From contig JAJEKV010000013.1 of assembly GCA_021234155.1 (NCBI GenBank), forward strand, positions 16,657,877 through 16,721,876: a stretch of 64,000 nucleotides of DNA, read 5' to 3'. The DNA comes from Isoetes taiwanensis (Eukaryota; Streptophyta; Lycopodiopsida; Isoetales; Isoetaceae). The notes under the pieces were generated by a model. That model saw nothing but the letters and a program-made list of their open reading frames with translations. It had not been told where the DNA came from and ran no database searches. This document shows positions 25,771-37,709 of this stretch, in pieces. Numbering within the stretch: the stretch's first letter is position 1; every line of letters starts with the position of its first letter. The translations under genes and the position numbers were made by a program.

Positions 25771-26075
25771 GATCCTCGGAAAACCGATGAAGGGCATTCT
25801 TGAGTTTCTTTTAAACTCGAACAAAACCGACAAAATGCACCTTCTTCAAGAGCTTGTTTGGCTATGGCGAGGCCGATACCGCTAGAAGCGCCCGGTGATA
25901 AAGACGTGTTTCGATTCCAAGGACGGAATGAGCGTGGCCTTCTTCGATTTCTTCAATGCGGAGCCAAATATGAAAGACAAAGGGCCGCCATAACCGATAC
26001 ATAAAGGAACAGTGGTGCGTGAGTTGCGCCTAATGTCGCAAAGAACATATATCACGCTCAAGACCCCGGCATCCC
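25771..26075 (-). pseudogene. short-chain reductase fragment, KDSR/TSC10-like
   Basis: On the minus strand an open segment ends in SLESKHVFITG at about 25891. After a one-base frameshift it continues ASSGIGLAIAKQALEEGAF to about 25830. Together these show the Rossmann TGxxxGIG cofactor motif of short-chain dehydrogenases. The wording around HVFITG..SSGIGLA is typical of plant 3-ketodihydrosphingosine reductase, the ER enzyme that reduces 3-ketosphinganine with NADPH in sphingolipid synthesis. Only about the first 100 residues are seen. The catalytic YxxxK is absent, and foldback DNA follows at 25660. It is probably a captured or broken first exon. Another SDR family is possible. Confidence 0.6.
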
Positions 26076-26959
26076 AAAGCATGCCTCAAGGCAAGAATGT
26101 GAATGAAAAAATCAAGGATGCTACAAATGGATCTATTTCATGTGTGATCCAAGGACCAATCAGAACTCGCAACCAATGCCCAAGAAAACTTAGAACGTAA
26201 AAATTACAGGGTGAACTTAGCAAAGAAGGCTATGGCTAGGTTAGGGGATTTGAACCAAACTCACCCAATCCTATAAAACAATCCAAATCTATTTGCCGCA
26301 GATCCGCCGGGCTTAAAAACGCTGGCCTAAGTATGCGTACCGGTAACGAGGTAGTCGTGCTTTTTTTTCCGCAACAACAGATGCAACCAAACCCGGCCGT
26401 CATCTTCAACGGCCATAAAAAACCTCAAAAGATTGCCTCCTTGGATGATGCAGCGACGAGCAAGGAGCCGAGACTGTTTTCTTTCTCTGTTTTCAAATGG
26501 GAACAAAAGCAACGGACGAGCAAGGACCCGGATTTAAACAGAGCTCCCGGATATAGAGCCTAAACGAGCATCCGCTGAAACATCACACTTTGAAATGCAG
26601 CATCCGCCGCAGCAGAGGAGGCGATGCTATCAACACAGCCTATCGATGCCAAAGAAACACAAATTATGGCGGCCAGTTTACAAATGACAGATTTACAGCT
26701 ATGGCAAATCGAATTTATGGCGACGGGATTTACAGCCTATGGCGATCGTAGAACTATAGACGGATCTTTGTGTGTCAGAGAACCTAGAACCGGCGACGGA
26801 CTTACAGTCACGCCTTGGCTATGGCGACGGATTTGCTTGGCTATGGCGGAGCACCAGCGGCAGCAGGCATCAAAGGAAATGTTATGGCCATAACATTTTG
26901 TTATGGTCATAACCGATTGGGCCACATAATGTTACTGGACATAACATCTAGAGATCAAC

Positions 26960-27235
26960 GGCTGAGATTAAACCCTAGAGCTAAATGCTGAGGCCAAGGA
27001 CGTTAAGGTGCCACCTTATCCCCATATTAAATGCGGTGTAATTTCTTTGCACCTTCCTTAACCTTAAAATCAACGGCCAAGATTTAGCTGCCTCATATCT
27101 GACGGTCCAAAGATGTGGTACATGCCCCCATACATGCCCATGCATGCCCCCATCAAGATCTGAGGGCCACAATTGCGCCACCTTTTTTCCCCAAGCGTGA
27201 ACGGTCGAGATCAACACCTATATTTAACCTGTTCG
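26960..27235. mobile_element. copy of the catgcatg-rich dispersed repeat, opposite orientation
   Basis: It shares, as reverse complement, the words found at 4600-5160: gcaccttcctta, catgcccatgcatgcccc and an 'aacggccaagat' block. Non-coding. Confidence 0.5.
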
Positions 27236-30200
27236 TGATGCCCCTGCATGTGATATACGTGTATATATATTATAATGATATGTCGTCGTAACAAGCGAAC
27301 ACGTAGCTACATATACTATTGGTGGAAACCTAACCTTTTTAAATCTAACAAAATAAAATTTTAAGATAAACTACATCTTTGCATGTTGGTAAGGTATTAG
27401 TTATCGTAGCAGGTAAGGTATTACTAGTTATCATCATCGTATTATATACCTCATAGCTCAACGGATGTACCACAAAACATTGAACATTTTCATGGTGGTA
27501 TATTTCATAACTTTAACGGGTGTAGCAAGTCAAATAAATTCCTATCCAGTTAAATAAACCCATGTATCAAGTGTACATGCATTCTATACTATTTAATTTT
27601 ATTTTATTATTTTTTTTTTTTTATTATAAGTAATGATGGAATCCTTAGGGCTCTAATGCATCAGGACTCTAAGGAATTATTGCTCTGTCTGTAGTTATTT
27701 ACTGCAGGATGCTTGAACAAAGGTAAAGACCAATGGCTCTATGGCATATATGCGACACTCGGGCTTTATAGACGCAAATTGATACACTGCTAGTAAGCTT
27801 TAGGAATCTAAGGCATTATTGCACTATCACTGTAAAATTATTTACAACAGGTGGCCAGGTCTGTATTTGGCTGTCAGGGCTGTCAGAGCTTTTTGACAAA
27901 GGTAATGTACTACCATGCATTTGACAGAAAAAAGAAAACGATTGGGCTTGTAACATATGGAAATGGTTACATGGTGAAAATACCAAGGTCACGTCATGGA
28001 TGGAGATGGTTTTAAGAAATGACCATGGTTATGGAAATAATATCATTATTGGATATTTCGAATTAGGATTTTGTCCAAGAAGCTTGTATAACCATACGGA
28101 ATATTTTTCACCAAATAATGCTGCCACATGGAAATACAGATGCATTTAGGGTTTCGGCAATGAAAACACAGAGGAAAATGATCGAATATCAGCAATGAAC
28201 GAGAAAATGCTCAAATATCGGCAATGGACAAGCTCTAGTAACCTTTCCGGATTTGCCGTCTTAGCATTTCCTTGTCTGGCGACTATTTTTTGCCTTTCTC
28301 TCATTATGGGATGCAAGAATGGAAATCTAAGTTTAGCTACACAGAACGGTGGTAGCCCTTGAAGCAAATGCGGATCCAACTCTGACGATTCCAACTCTGA
28401 CATAGCTTCACAAGGCATTGGCTCTCCAAATCAAGCTCACCAGGTCTGGAAGCTTTACAGTATTTTATTTCTTAAAATTATTTGAATGCTCTCTGAGTAG
28501 AGATAAAGACATGTAGAGGTTGATGCTCAATAACGATTTTTGCCTTTTATAGAGTATAGACTAATTAGAAGGATGATTCTATATTAATATGGCTAGAACT
28601 TGTAGATCTACAAAGCAGATGTATAGGTCTCATTATTCACTGAAAGTGTGAGCATACTTGGCTATTTTGAGAATTATGTTATACCTGGTTGGATAGCAAG
28701 GCATCCTAAAGTTCAGATCTATAAATTCTGATTTGTCTTGAATTTTTGTCTCATTAAATATTGAATAATGATGAACTCCAGATTATGAGTGTTTTGCTAA
28801 TCCAAACAGAGGTTGAACAGAAGAATAAGGTAATTAATGAGATAACAGATTGCTACAGTGAGATGCACTAACATCAAAGGCGTGTTGCACTAAATAATGA
28901 AGGATTAGTATAGGTTGCGTTTTGTGAGCACTTTCAAGGCTGTTAAGTTATGACTGCATTTCATCGTTCTGACCAGAAGAAAGATGTGCAAGCAGAAAAT
29001 TAAGAGAATTTGTTGTGTCATTCAATAGATTTAAGGATATGCTTCTTGGTGTGATGCATGGATCAAAGCTAATAGCCACTGATCCCTGGTTTCTAGTTAA
29101 TTATTTATTAGTTGTGAACATAAGTGAGATGTTCTAACAGAAGTTTGAAAGATGTTTACTTGGAAAGAACTATAGTGCACATAACTGTTGCTGCTGCTGT
29201 AAATAACAGCAGCTTGACATGCATTCTTCAGGTCGGTGACATGTAGACAAACCCTATTGCAGATGACTTGAGAAGTTGCTTCGTTATGGCGCCTCGTACA
29301 AGTCTTATGAGGTTTCTGTGACGAATAGGATGGCTGAGGCTATACCCATAGTAATACGATTGACAAACCCCTATGGGCAAGTAGACGTGCTGTTATATAG
29401 ATGGTCCACATGCAGACTTAACCATATGTTACAGTAGAATCTTTTCAACCATATGTTACAATAGAATCTTTTCAACATCTATTTCATGTTTTTGAGAGTG
29501 TATTATATCTGCATAGGCTGCTGCAGGGCATAACTTTAGGGCGGACCTTGCCGAGAAGGATGTTCATGACGAGAAGGATGTTCATGACTGGAACAAATTG
29601 CTTTATATGCCTAAGAGGAAGCTTTGAGACCTCATCGTGATTGTTTAAATTAACTTCTTAGCATGCATGCTAATTTAATGAATGCTAATCTTTTAGGGCA
29701 GAGTACTTTACACCATCTCTGCTTGATAAATTGTTCATCTATTGTGTTTGTGCTAACATACAAGGCGAAGGGCGATAAGCCCAAGGAATCCGTAGCTTAC
29801 CTGCTAGTGACTTAGGCTCTTACCCTTCTTAGGCTAACTGTCCTCTGGTTTCACTGCAGGTAACGGGATTTCTTGCTCCTACGTGTGTTTTCCCATTTAT
29901 TCACATTGGAAAAGCTACAAGACGTGATTACGTTGAAGATACAATTCTGAGAAGTCTATTGAACTCTATAGTGTTGATTCGAAAGAAAGGGAAATTTTAA
30001 ACTTTATGTTATGCTGTTCTAGTATCAATTATCAACTCTTATGAAGGTAAAAATGATGTATTGAACGAAAAACATTAATTGGAATGACAAAAGGAAATTG
30101 TTACTTATCATAGAATCTCGTACTTTCTTCTGCTTTGATAAATGTTGACCATTTTTAAGGCTTAAGTCAATTTTACACCTGTTTTGGCTTAAGGCTGCAT

Positions 30201-30265
30201 ATTGGCCCGAAGTGGTCTTTGCAAAAGTCCATGGAAGGTAAAAGTCTGTTTAACAGATTTTAAAA
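27236..30265. other. unassigned DNA
   Basis: No gene is recognised. The segment near 27363-27412 is a copy of the repeat at 21256. A small duplication (aaccatatgttaca.tagaatcttttcaac) occurs at about 29422-29478, and agaaggatgttcatgac is repeated near 29555-29588. Confidence 0.4.
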
Positions 30266-30274
30266 GGTAATTTT

Positions 30275-31504
30275 TTTTTTTTTTTCGTCGTAAAAAAAAA
30301 AACGTCGTTACAAACGTCGTTCAACGACGTTTTTTGTCGTCGTTTAACGACGACGTCGTTAAACGACGACCTGTGATTTAAATCGAAAACAGGCGGCAAT
30401 CCCGCCGCTTATTTTCGAGCAAGCAAAGCTTATGGAGGAGCGTTTTTTGAGGCGATTTTCGGCGCGGATCTACTTTGGGGTCTATTCTAAGTGTAAGACA
30501 AGCTTCATAAGGTATGTGCACAGATCAACCAACTCGTTTTTTGAATCTAAACTTGTTTTTGGGTAGATTTAGGGCTTTTTGTATTTGTTGTTTGTTCTTC
30601 CTTCAACCTTCATTCTTCTTCTTCCATTCTTGCATCCTTCTTCCATACATATTCTTCCATTCCCTTTGTCATCTTCTTCTTCGATTCTTCCTCCTCTTAT
30701 ACTACTTCTTCCTCCTCTTATTCAAATTCTTACTCTTAATCCTCCTCTTTATGCTTCATCTTCTTAGATTCTTCCTCCCCATTTTGGGTTCCTCCTCTTC
30801 TTCTTAGCCTTTTCTTCTTCTAATTCTTCCATTCTCGCTTCTAATTTTTTTCCCATCTAAGAAGACGTCGTTAAAGATCGAGACCCTTCTTCTTTCAAAA
30901 ATTTTTCCTTATTAGTTGTTTTATACTATTTCTTTCTAATCATTGAATTTTTTGTTTTGCATGTACACTCCTAGCAAAATGTGTTGTTCTTGCAAAACAA
31001 GTTGGCACCTCTTCCATGTAAGGATTTAATTTTTTCAATACGCTAATAAAATACTAATGCTTTATTTAGGTTAAATTGTTATCCAAGAAGGGGACGCCAT
31101 TGAAACCACCCTCCCCATTGATTTTCCATATTTTTTTTTCCTTTAAGTTGTTTATTTATACTAATATTTTACTAATCATTGAATTTATTGTTTTGCATGT
31201 ACACTCCTAGCAAATGCGTTGTTTGTGCAAAACAACTTTGCCACCTTGTACCAGGTAAGCATTTAATTTTCAATATGCTTAATGTATTGATTAATGTATT
31301 TAGCTTAATTTATTGATTAATGTATTTAGCTAAAAAAATTGGGGCTTCATTTATTTTTGTATTTTTTTAATATATTTAAGCGACATCATTTAATGACGTT
31401 AAAATCTTATATTTCTTTATTGGTTAAATTCATTTTATAGGCTTTAAATTAAATGTATTAACTTCATTCATAATAAATGTATTATTATTATTTTTTTCAA
31501 TTTA
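30275..31504. mobile_element. left part of a DNA transposon split by the PLE
   Basis: From about 30285 to 30380 there are many acgtcgtt / aacgacg inverted words, matching in kind the right part at 40035-40459. Further in, a CTT-rich tract (30590-30840) is followed by an imperfect duplication of about 235 bp (near 30935-31030 and 31170-31265, sharing ttgttttgcatgtacactcc). The last 57 bp (31448-31504) recur exactly at 39964-40020 on the other side of the PLE. No transposase frame is visible. The left terminus is not clear. Confidence 0.6.
31448..31504. repeat. 57-bp duplicated target flanking the PLE (left copy)
   Basis: Identical over 57 bp to 39964-40020. The flanking bases differ on both sides (31447 a versus 39963 g; 31505 a versus 40021 t), which delimits the intervening 8459 bp as the insertion. 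Confidence 0.85.
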
Positions 31505-31515
31505 AAAAAAAAAAA

Positions 31516-33552
31516 AAAAAAACCCCCAGCCTATTACTAGACTTTAGCCTTACCATTTCCTCTTTAGGAAATTTAAAGAAGCCCAATTAGCAGCCTTAGA
31601 AGAGAGCAGGTGTATCTTTACTTCTAAGCCAAGATTTGGACCATTTTCTTACTATAACAAGTCCCATTATATGACAAAAAACTATAAGCATATCAGAGAC
31701 TTGGTATTTTGAATCCGTTAAGAAAATTTCTATGCCATGTAAATCATACAATGTTTTTGAGACAAATTTGACTTAAAAACGTATTCTTATCGTAAATATA
31801 GTTGACTAATGTACTTTTTACAAGTTACATTATACGAAACTAGGAGTAATAGTAGACAAAGCAAAGCTAAAAAGGAAAAAGCCATCATAAAAAATGCAAC
31901 TTGTCCAAATATCTGAAAGTCATGTAGATAAGTCATCATGGCAAAGAGCTATTCACAACCATTTCTCTCAACCTTATAGTATAAGATGACATGTGCCTAT
32001 TAGAGAGCTACGTAAAAGTCAAATATATTCTATACTTGCAATCGTTATGTGCCAAATACATCTTCCAATCCCGCACTAATATAACATTCTAAAATATTTT
32101 GAATCAAACTTACATTCTCACAAAAGAATAAAATGTTATTATAATAATAAGATAAAGAAACAAAGCATCCAAAATTATATCCATCATAATATCAAATCAA
32201 GATTGTCAAGGATAGAAGATAACATCCTTAATACTAAGAACCATCACGAAAATATATTTGTGATGAGTTATTTTCTAAAAAGACAGCTTTAGAGTGCACC
32301 AAGTTGTTGATATATTGCGCCAAAGCATCCCATGCTACCATAAGCAAGACATAAACGAAATAATCAGAGAGATATATGACGGCACCCCGCAAAGAAAAAC
32401 CATTTGAACATTAGCATAAAGGTAAAGCCAAAAGTTGCTAGCGGTGTAAGCAAGGGGCTATCCGGGCTTATCGCCCTTCACCCGTGATCATTTATAAAAC
32501 CTTATCAATTAAGTGCAGAAATTAAAAAAATACCATTGATTTAGTCTACTTCTTAAGGCATTTCTGCCATGTAAGCACTGATATCATTTATAAGCAGCTG
32601 AATATTAGTATCCAAATTATCAGAACATTATAAGTTGATTTGGTAAACTAGAACATAGCTCATAGAGGTTAGATAAATAGTACTTATGTAGGTAAAAGAT
32701 CTATGCCTGGTTAGTAGGGTAGGATACTTTCACACATAAAGGCGTGACAAAAAACCTATTATCTAGATTCAGCAAATCAAAATGTAAAAATCTGTGAAAT
32801 ACACTGGGGTTAGAGCATATAAGAGTTATGGAGCTAGAAAGTTACTTGTGAAACTTTTATGGACCAAATTTTGTATGGATCTACACTATTCTCAAACCTG
32901 AATTGGTTTGTTGTTAATAAATTCGTCCTGCTGCTCCATAGTGATAGGATTATGCATTGCCATGCTTGATTCTTCTTGAATACTTCCTGTCATAGCCTGC
33001 TTCAAGATGTTTGCGATCTTTGTTGAGCTTATCGCTTATGCTTTCTTCCTCAAAGATTTAGGACTCCTATTTCCTCTCGCTCTCGCTTCTTGATATTAGG
33101 ATCAGACCCATGATTCTCAGCAGCCTTGGCACATCTATGAAAGTCATAGATCTTTTTTCTTTTTGCATCCATCTGTCTCTCATCTTCCATTTTCTCAAGG
33201 GTTTTCTTGTTGAAACCCCCTTTCCTTCCGCCCATGAAGCGGATAGATGCCCTCAATCGGCCATGTTTGTAGCCATAAGTTTGTCCAGAGAAATGAAGCT
33301 CAGTGTATTTCGCTTTTGCAGGGATGTGCCAATTATATACCCATGATTTGATCCAGGCTGTGAGAGGAGTACAGGCTGCCTCCGTCGGTTGGAATTCGGC
33401 CAGCTTCTCCATTCTGTTAGGGTTTTTAGAAAGCCATTAGGTCACGGGCACATGCCTTTTCATCTCTTACCTTTTCTTTTCCTTTTAATTGACTGTACCT
33501 TCTCTTGTAAATTATAAAAAAGCCAAGGTTAAGTCCATAAAAAATTCATAAT
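31516..33552 (-). repeat. PLE 3' pseudo-LTR (left direct repeat)
   Basis: It aligns throughout with 37846-39882 (offset 6330 bp, both 2037 bp). Differences are mostly small clusters rather than scattered substitutions. It carries an orphan copy of exon 1 (33412-33050 and beyond) with the same donor-like CAG/GTTTGA at about 32900. Confidence 0.92.
33050..33412 (-). pseudogene. orphan copy of PLE exon 1 in the 3' repeat
   Basis: This is a 120-residue frame starting at a true ATG: MEKLAEFQPTEAACTPLTAW, then a Lys/Arg-rich part with GYKHGRLRASIRF. It ends at a stop, but the alternative frame beyond (SPKSLRKKA) is shared with the other repeat. It lies downstream of the RT in transcription order, so as placed it would sit in the 3' untranslated region. 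The homologue at 39744 is the one in a position to start translation. I know of no family match. Confidence 0.7.
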
Positions 33553-33677
33553 AAAAAAACCCTACCACCTACCGTAGTTCAGGTGGGTCTCCTTTATACT
33601 TTGTTATCTTAGTTACGACAGGGAGAGTAGGACCCTGTAGTAACTCAGGAGTCCCACCCACCCTATAACATGAACAT

Positions 33678-35778
33678 CTACTCTAATTTTAACTCAAATA
33701 GAAGAAAGAATGGAACGTACATGATATTTTTGAAGTATCTGGTCATATCTCCAATTTCATATGGTAATCCAGGAAAACTGTTGTTCTTCAATGTGTGTAA
33801 CACAATCCTTATAACGTCCTTTTTGTGGAAACCATTGTTGTAGAAAGCTGTCATCAGCTCATTGATATCTTTTGCAGCAGCGTTAGGCGAATGGGCATAA
33901 ATGTAAGGGAATATTTGTGAGATAATAACCTTAGTAGCCTGCCCATAGGGTCTCACCACGTGCCTTGATAAATTTATTCACTTGGAAAGGAAGCTTCTTC
34001 CTCTTATCATACCTCCAAACACATACAAGCCTAAACTCCGATTTGTTACTTTGATTGTGACATTGAGAAAGTCCACCTTCTCGCCCTATCCGCCTTTTGT
34101 TCCTACCATGTTGCTTGTATGTAGTCTCGCCTTTGATTCCTAAATGTTTCATGTTGTAGATTGTACGCCTCCATCCTTTGAAAAGAATTCTCAGATATCT
34201 CCAAAGATTGATAAGATTTAGATCATCTATATATCTTGCAAAGATGTTGAAACCTGGTATGTCCTTCATTCTTTTAGTATGAGCCAATCGTATTATGAAT
34301 CTAAGTTCATACCATGCTAGGTACAAGTTGCACCATGCAGATCAAGTAGAAAATCCCATGGGGATCCCCTTTGTTGCCTCCATATATTCTCATCCATTTG
34401 CAAAAAATAAAGGACTCAAAGACCATTTATTTATTTTCTTGAATTCGCCTTTGGATATAACTCGTTTCATAGAGTTATGACCTGTATCCTTATCCCACTT
34501 AGCAATGATTTTACTTGCTTTCTTTTTGACAAAAAGTTGTGTCAAAGGTGCGGTATTTAATTTGTATTCCCATGCAAGATCAGCCACATCTTCTATGACC
34601 TCAATTATCCCTTCTTGTCCGAACAGTGGAATGTTCTCATAACACTTCATGATGTCTGCAGAGAATACTTCAAAAATTTTGTTGGGAAGATTAAGTACTA
34701 GATCATACGTGGAGTTAATCATCCAGCAAACATTCAACTTTTTACCTAACCACAATTGTATCTCTGATGTGTTCCACTTACACACAGAAGGCCATATCTC
34801 TGTTAGGCTTCCAAGTACTGCCGTAATAAAGTCTGCGATTTCAGAAAAAATGCTATCATGTGCATTGGTAATCCAACGGTACTCATTCTTGTGTGCTTTA
34901 AATATCCCAAGTAAATAAGGTAATCTATCCGAAGAACTAACCAGATCAATATGCAGTGCTTGTATTTCTGTTTTGCACTCAGCCTTAATTATTTTAAGAT
35001 CACATGGAACTTTTTCAAAGTCATCACTATTTAGTCTAATTAAAGCCATATCCCTGATATGCTTTTGGCAGATAAAAGATGCATTGTTAATAGCTTTATC
35101 CAACCCTGATATATATAGATTTTGAGTTAACCAGACAATATTCTTTTTCACTGTCCCATCATTCCATAGAAATCTCTTAGCAGGTAGGGAGTGTTTGTGT
35201 TCCACAATCTTCCTTTGTGCAAGTTCAAGAATTTTGTCTTTGAGAAGCAATCTAGAGTCATCTTGTAAATGCAAGATCTGATAATGGTGAACCATGAAGA
35301 AGTTTTCACAAGTACGTTCAAAATCAATCATGAATTCCTCAATGGAGAATCCTGAATCCGGAATGTGGTTCAGTCCTTTTCCAAAAGGCTTCCCTAGTTT
35401 GGGGTTGTGTACTATGCTGAGATCAGTGGTTCGAATATGCTTAATGGCAGGGTCAATATACCTTGCCAAACTAGGATTGGCACAAGGACACTTATTCCGT
35501 TTGCCTTCAGCAAAAACTGTATATGGTTTGTAGACCTTGTCTCTAACTTGATCAATGTATCTCCATCCAAAAATGGTATTTTCCAAAAGTTCATTTGCCA
35601 CTTCTGGTATTTCCTTATGGAGTATCTCTGAAAAGATTTCTCTAATACTGAACCTTTCTAGGGACTTGGAGAAGAATGTACAATGAACTATCTTGGCCTT
35701 ATGCTTTTCCTTTTTTGTGAGGAGATGTCTTTTTCGATTTTGATCGATAGTGATCACTCTGGTGTTGTTACATTCCAC
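33678..35778 (-). pseudogene. PLE reverse transcriptase exon (exon 3), interrupted
   Basis: The frame is open from 35778, directly after an acceptor-like tttttttag, to a TGA at 34392-34390. The same frame resumes to a second TGA at 34344-34342 and then runs to 33931; a frameshift near 33950 leads to the last 90 residues. Motifs in order: HNPKLGKPFGKGLNHIP (N-terminal PLE region), LLGIFKAHKNEYRWITN, FSADIMKCYENIP (motif A, first Asp), KGIPMGFST (motif B), WCNLYLAWYE, and FARYIDDLNLI (motif C with catalytic DD). The two TGA codons could be former CGA. A fingers-to-thumb RT of about 690 residues is implied. There is no RNase H and no GIY-YIG. The frame opens with GTG and no ATG is needed, because it should be spliced. 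Confidence 0.85.
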
Positions 35779-36116
35779 CTAAAAAAACTAGTGTTAGAAT
35801 ATGTCTTGAAGACTATTCTTAAGCAAGGGGATGATCTGATCAGTGTGCACTTTTTATAGACAGTACAGTCTAGTCCAAGGATTGGAAAAGTTTTTAATAA
35901 GGTGTCCACCATACCCAGGGAAAACTTTTTACCATAAAAACCCAGGTAGGTGCTATTAGGATGAATATATTTCAAAAATATTTACCATACGAATATTTGT
36001 TTTTTCTGATATTCTTTATGTCAGTTCAGAACACTAATCATCAATAAAAAAGAGCATGTATATTCAAAGCATTGTAAAGCAATAATCAAATGAAATGAAT
36101 CGCAATATTTACTTAC
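35779..36116 (-). other. predicted intron 2 of the PLE (338 bp)
   Basis: On the minus strand a gcaaa/gtaagtaa donor at 36116 and a tttttttag acceptor ending at 35779 border AT-rich sequence without a sustained frame. The RT frame opens exactly at the acceptor. The phase across the junction does not close without one further base change, which is in line with other frameshifts in the element. Confidence 0.6.
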
Positions 36117-37709
36117 TTTGCATCATCTTTGTAGTTGAGTTTGATAGGTGTGCTCTCATCCAAGGAAATGATCCTATTACCACCTTTCGTTATGGAATAT
36201 TCATCTTCAGTATGGATCGCTCCAGTAACATTCCTTGCCATGTTGCTGTTTATATTGCTAGATGGGTCTTGGGTAACTCTTGGTGGCATAATTGGAGAAA
36301 AAGTCTTCCGAAAGCTGTTATTGCTTCTAGTACCATGTCTTGCCGAGGAGGATGATGATGTTCTAGTATTCTGAGCTGGTCTCTTCAGGGATGTACTAGG
36401 TTTGAGAGTCCTCTCAAGAATATCGCTAAGTTTGGTGTTTCCAAAACGGCTTTAAGGTCCTTACCGCATTCCTTTGCTAACATCATGGTCATATCCATCA
36501 AAGACTCATGGACTTCGAGATAAGAAATGTAGGCAAGAATAGCCTGTTTTGAAGACATTGTGCGTGCTTGGTTATGCAAACCATTTTAACCATTGGTGCA
36601 GCATTGGGATAGATCCCTTCAAGATTATTTAGCAAATACCACACGGCATGATCTATCCATATGATGCCACTGTCACATTCATCTTTATTTTCATTCTTCT
36701 TTTCATTATTTTTGTTGAACTTTTCGCAGCCACAGGTTATAAAAGGACAATGAGTCCGCCATACCTTTTTGAGAAAGAATCCGTCCCGTCTGTCCTTAGA
36801 AAATGCCATGTTACCCTTTTGGCTTAAGTGTATTCCAGAATTCTTCACACATGACTGGTCAAAAAAAGTAATATTGAAGGGCAGTAATATTTCTTTTTTA
36901 TTGAAGTATTTTTCTAAGTTTTCTGCCTTTGCTTTGCCAGCTCTTATCTCATCATCAATGATACCAGTCAATGCTTTCCATGTTTCCAGATTAATGGGCG
37001 CCAAGGCCCCAAAATTCTGGCTTTTCCACAATGCATGTTCCCAAGTTGCTCCATAAATCTCTACACTTTGTTCAGGTATAACGGGGAATCTAGAAGAATT
37101 AGATAGATTTAAGGTGGGTACTTCTTCCTGTTCAATTCTATCCTGAATATCTTCCATGACGGTCTCTTTTTTGCCCTTTTCAAGGCTTAATAGTTCTTCT
37201 TCAGACAGATCATTTTCGGAAAAAAGACAATTATGGACTTCCTCTTGTAAATAATCTGATGCTTCTTGTGTTTGTTCTTTCTCATTTTGCAAAGACGGAC
37301 TAATCTTGTTAGCTAGTTCCAGAGCAGTGAGTCCAACCATAAATTTCTTTCCCATATCGTCTTCTAGACATGTTCTATTATATAAAACAGCAGGCATCTG
37401 ATTGTAAACATTAGTCAGGATACTCTTACAAGTTTCAAGCTTGAAGTTGGCTTTCTTCATCAGGAGAAAGATTTGGAACCACCCATTGAATCCTAAATAG
37501 CTGACAGTTGATTTCCCTTTTTCCACTATGCTTTTCTCCTTGTTGATTATGAACTGATGTACTTCGTTACTCTTGATGCAAGCTATAATGGTCTGTACAG
37601 CATTATTGGGGCTCGTGATCTGGCAGTCATCATAGTGCAGTAGCAGCAATTCTTTTATCCATATATTGTTTGTATCCAATTCTTCTTCCAGACTTTGGTT
37701 TTCTATTTC
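36117..37709 (-). pseudogene. PLE ORF1 domain (exon 2), novel, frameshifted
   Basis: About 531 codons lie between an attacag acceptor (ending at 37710) and the gtaagt donor at 36116. The frame is open to 36498, shifts near 36575 (continuing as QARTMSSKQAILAYISYLEV) and shifts again near 36430 (continuing as LSDILERTLKPSTSLKRP). It then runs through a Ser-rich tail to 36117. Visible features: an acidic Glu-rich middle (DLSEEELLSLEKGKKE), a Cys-containing stretch (CPFITCGCEKF), and a Lys/Asn/Glu-rich linker. I recognise no domain. It is not GIY-YIG and has no CCHH or CCHC finger. By position it corresponds to the N-terminal extension seen in many PLEs. Confidence 0.6.

Noticed and set aside
30514-30807. 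97-residue Leu/Phe-rich frame
   Set aside because: It is a translation of the CTT-rich low-complexity tract inside the split DNA transposon.
33050-33412. GIY-YIG endonuclease in the small PLE frame
   Set aside because: No GIY and YIG pair or following conserved Arg/Glu context is present. The frame is basic and of unknown type.
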